From Solen grandis (taxonomy: Eukaryota; Mollusca; Bivalvia; Adapedonta; Solenidae), in the NCBI GenBank assembly GCA_021229015.1, contig CM037777.1, positions 58,135,789-58,199,788 of the forward strand: a stretch of 64,000 bases of DNA. Direction: 5' to 3'. The position numbers and the translations under genes are program-made. The first letter of the stretch is position 1; each line of letters begins with the position of its first letter. The notes beneath the pieces were generated by a model, which worked only from the letters and a program-made list of their open reading frames with translations, had not been told where the DNA came from and ran no database searches. Below are positions 60,421 to 64,000 of the stretch, piece by piece.

Positions 60421-61058
60421 GTCGTGTGTTGCTGTATGAAGGCGACGCTCAACAATTTAAAGCGACGCACGACAATTGTAAATGAAAGACGATATTATGA
60501 AACGACACACGACAATGCGACACGACACTCGACATTATGGCGCAAAAATGTCGCATTGACTCACCATATTTTTTTCACGAAATATTGCAATTAATATCGA
60601 GTGTCGTTTCAAAATGTCGTGCGTTGCGTCGCACTGGCATGTACTGGATTCCGTAGTAACACAGACTTGTGACTAGCGCACCGGTAGACACACGATATTT
60701 ACGTGCTATAATGTTGGGTGTCGTGTCGCATTGTATATCGCGTCGCACTCTCGCGCGTCGTTTTATAATGTCGTGTGTCGCGATTAAACTAACACGACAC
60801 ACGACCTTTCCACGCGACACACGGTATTATGAAACGACACACGACAATGCGACACGACGCACATTTTGAAACGACGCTCGACATTTATTGTGATATTTTA
60901 TGAAAAAAAAAGATAATAAATCAACGCGACATTTGCGCGCTATAATGTCGAGCGTCGTATCGCATTTCGTGTGTCGTTAAATGATATCGTGTGTCGTTTA
61001 CAATTGCCTTGCACCGTTTAAAATTGTCGTACGTTACCTTCATACAGCGACACACGAC
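60421..61058. repeat. 638-bp CpG-rich foldback element
   Basis: The left arm starts GTCGTGTGTTGCTGTATGAA; the right arm, read on the other strand, starts GTCGTGTGTCGCTGTATGAA. The arms stay complementary inward for well over 100 bp and are filled with degenerate CGACACACGAC and GTCGTGTGTCG motifs. CpG is far denser than in the flanks. Open frames here are by-products. Confidence 0.8.
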
Positions 61059-61059
61059 A

Positions 61060-62890
61060 TTCAAAATGACACTAACCGGATTCTATAAGTTCAACTTATC
61101 GAATCATTAGTAATACCACGAGTGGGGCCTTTTTTCCCCTTTCTTTAATTACCATGTAGACATAGTGGCGTGTCGCCTCAATGGTCAGTTCAACATCGCT
61201 GTCAAGACAAATTTAGAGGGTGAAATATCCCAAAGCAGAGTTTGGTAAAGGGACATTGAAGTATACGAGTATTTTTTTTTTTTTTTTTTTTTAGTCTAAT
61301 TTAGATACCGTATGCTCCATATTCAAACTTCTTCTGATGATATGACTGATCAACCCGTATCGACATCATGTACACATTAAAAGCAAAAGAAGCTGAATAG
61401 GCCAATTCACAAACATATGCCAATTAAGATAACTCTGACAGCTCAGTTTTGTTAAATATTGCTTTGATTTGTTTCTTATATTCATTCTTTTCTGTCTGCG
61501 TAGAATGTTCGCACTTACACAATATAATTACAATTTAGTTTCTTGACCGATTTTCTTGAATAAAGGAAGATACGCATAATGTAATAAAGTACCAACATAT
61601 AGATATATTTATTTGAAATAGCCACTTCGTATCTTAAAAGGTGTGACAAAAAAAAAACAGTATTTATTTTTTCAAGAAAGCATGGATGTAAAATCAAAGG
61701 GCATCTTTTTTTTAGAAAAAAAAAGGGAATTTAGAAATAGAAACAAAACTGCATTCGATTAAAAAATGAAAACATATAATAAAAATGCGTTTAAAACAAT
61801 TACTCTTATAACCATAAACTTGGACGTGAAATTATATTTCAGTTCGAATTTTCGAAGAGTTTTCGAAGAGAATAGTGAATTTTATTCACCATTACAGCAG
61901 CCTTCACAACAAATGAATAATATTCTTTACAGATTTTAAAACTTCGATATTTCAAACAAAAACATTTCAATCATTGAAATTTCAATATAAAACTCAACTG
62001 TGAATAATAGGATATGAGAAGTTCGGGCGATAATATTCTGGTTTGGACCAATTTCGTGAGAGGCCACAAACAAACTGAAAATTAAAGATGTGTTTAGCAA
62101 CAACTGTAAATCATAAGTTAAACAAACATTTAAGTGGAAAATTAATGAATATAAGTTAAGAATGATAATTCAGTTCTCGCCACCACCTACTTAGTATCAA
62201 GAAAAAATTACAGACTTCCAATATGGCTCCGAAGAAACTTTCAATATCAAATATTAACATATATCCATCGTAAATGGGTCATTCATGTCAAATATAGCCG
62301 TTCTGAAATGAATTCATAGTTCTCTTCTCTCTTATTAAAAGAATATAAGTAAGTGACGGACAATTAAACATTAATGTTTCTGTGATGAGAATATGGTGGT
62401 TGGTCAAATTTCATGAGCCTTCCACCTATTGGACTCACAATTAAAACGTTGCTCTTGACTTAAAGTGATCCAGGATATGCCCCAGACCAATCCCTGTATC
62501 TACTCCTGATTGCAATCTGAGTAGCATTTTTTTATATTTTGAAAATAGAATGTATTAAGTTACCTCCCATGTTAAGTAAGGAAACGCAGTGTGACGTAAC
62601 CACTGGGAGCAGTAAGAGAATGTTTGATTTATATAATGATTATGATTAAATGTGAAACGATATTTCTAATGGAACCGAATCGCAATTGGAAATCCATGTT
62701 GAGCAATATGTAAGTACATTATTTGTATCTCCATGATAACTAAATAAATAACATACTTAGTTTTTACAAGTTTTATTTGGCTTTATTTACATCAAAATCA
62801 GCAATTACTTGAATGGATAGTTTAAGATGATTTGACCTCATAAATATGCTTGATTTAAATATTTCGCGCGCGCATATATCCTCCCGTACC
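61060..62890. other. No gene seen
   Basis: AT-rich sequence with a T20 run near 61273. No supported exon or element. Confidence 0.5.
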
Positions 62891-62892
62891 CC

Positions 62893-63268
62893 ACATCCGG
62901 CGATAACCTAAATTCGGCGATGATTTGTTTTTTGTTACTCACTTAAATTCTCGCGTTATTTCAGAATTGAAGGTCAATCATGTTTATGTCTTACCGTCCA
63001 TTTTTTTGCGACTCGGTTGATTTTCTGTGCTAAACATGGAGATACGACAGGTAAACAAAAAGAATTAGTACATTACTGTGATAAAATTGTGTGTTTATAT
63101 TGCAATTTTAACATTTACCATCCTTTCGGTTTTTTTTTCTCCAAAAATATTGTTGCTTAAAAATTGACAATCGTCGTTTGTATTTTACTATTTTTACTAC
63201 CAAGGTCATGCGACATTCTACGTAACAAAATAAAAAACCAATCAGAATCGCCGGATTTAGGTTACGTT
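62893..63268. mobile_element. MITE with GATAACCTAAATTCGGCG ends
   Basis: GATAACCTAAATTCGGCGAT with TTTGTTTTTTGTTAC at the left; the right end read inversely gives CGTAACCTAAATCCGGCGAT and TTTTATTTTGTTAC. About 375 bp, non-coding. Confidence 0.5.
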
Positions 63269-63968
63269 TTCAGATCGATGTAAGAGTTTACAACTGCCAT
63301 ATTTATTTATATTTAGCAACCGCTGAATGACAGTGTTTGCCGTTAATCTTAAGTAACTTTAAAAAAGTTGTAGTAAAATTATAATCAGTATAATTATAGA
63401 TTACTGTGGTTTGTTTAAAATGCCACTGACATTTGTTCTTATATTGCCGATTTGGGTTACACCGGGGTACGTGTACATTAAGTTCCAGTTCAGTATTCAA
63501 ACATTGTTTTCAGAAATCTATGATGAGCATCTTTTGTATAGAAACCAAATATCATGTGTAGTTTTTATTACGCACGAAATGCTTGAATATAGTTATATCA
63601 TGTATTTTTGTCAGTCCATTTTCATTTTCTACATTGTGCATAAAGTGAAAGAATGAAACATTTCCTGGAACCCCCCATCCCTCTTTTTTTATTTTGTTTA
63701 CAGGTACTCACCTGTTACTTAAATAATTTATTGACGATTCATAAAAGTTCAGAAAAAAAATTACTTATTCTTAAATTGGGTTTCGGAGCTAATCTCTTCT
63801 GTGTATAGATCTTTTAAAGAGAGTTTAATGAACATGTTTTGTAGTACTATTCGTCTAGCTATTCTCACGTTGGTCAAATCTACATATTTCCCTTCATACG
63901 TAAACCATGACAAGAACAAAAATTTGAACGTGTAAATGTTGGTTGACCTTTTTACGTCATCTTAACCA

Positions 63969-64000
63969 GGAGGAGCGGTGGCTCAGTGGTAACACGCTAG
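63969..64000 (+). other. tRNA-like sequence cut by the window end
   Basis: GGAGCGGTGGCTCAGTGGTA has an A-box-like start as in tRNA-derived SINEs. The rest is outside the window, so SINE and tRNA gene cannot be separated. Confidence 0.4.

Noticed and set aside
63036..63050. ATG with four codons then GTAAAC, a possible first exon leaving the window to the right
   Set aside because: Too little sequence; no downstream exon in the window.

Overview
This is eukaryotic, AT-rich, intron-rich DNA, most likely from a bivalve mollusc. The evidence is long introns with GT-AG exons, many short DNA elements, several tRNA-derived SINEs, and large dispersed elements built from tandem monomers. I see no bacterial operon structure. 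Most open frames of 60-100 codons here are repeat sequence or chance, not genes.

Left part (1 to about 26,100, + strand). The 3' half of an MGAT4-type gene (GT54 N-acetylglucosaminyltransferase IV, N-glycan branching) lies on eight exons from 2707 to 25892. Every junction has AG and GT dinucleotides and every phase matches. The upstream exons lie outside the window. The introns hold most of the repeats: a 3-kb satellite (12.0-15.0 kb), a 31-bp minisatellite (11.5-11.8 kb), elements with monomers near 168 bp, and an array of about 29 copies of the intron-exon junction of exon 18415-18545.

Middle (26.1-42 kb). This is mostly intergenic, with hairpin MITEs, SINE relics and a 100-N assembly gap (32658-32757). 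It also holds a possible decayed coding sequence (35891-36258, +) and two phase-compatible candidate terminal exons on the - strand (39788-39829 and 39928-39993).

Right part (42.0-57.5 kb, - strand). An OCIA-domain gene, convergent with the MGAT4 gene, has seven phase-consistent exons from 50206 down to 42119. A proposed start exon, with the ATG directly before a splice donor, lies at 57505-57507. The first intron holds a 3,025-bp Mutator-like element with a 9-bp target duplication and a FLYWCH-domain frame. The end of the window (57.5-64 kb) has no gene I can support. It carries a 638-bp CpG-rich foldback, several small inverted-repeat elements and, at the edge, a tRNA-like SINE head.

The commonest mobile element is a MITE with TTAA-bounded ends, here in 13 copies. 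Six are exactly 242 bp, and all full copies share a palindromic core of about 65 bp. The observation I rate highest is the junction array in front of the fourth MGAT4 exon: each unit is a pyrimidine-rich acceptor fused directly to a GTAAAC donor-like sequence, the layout of a recursive splice site.
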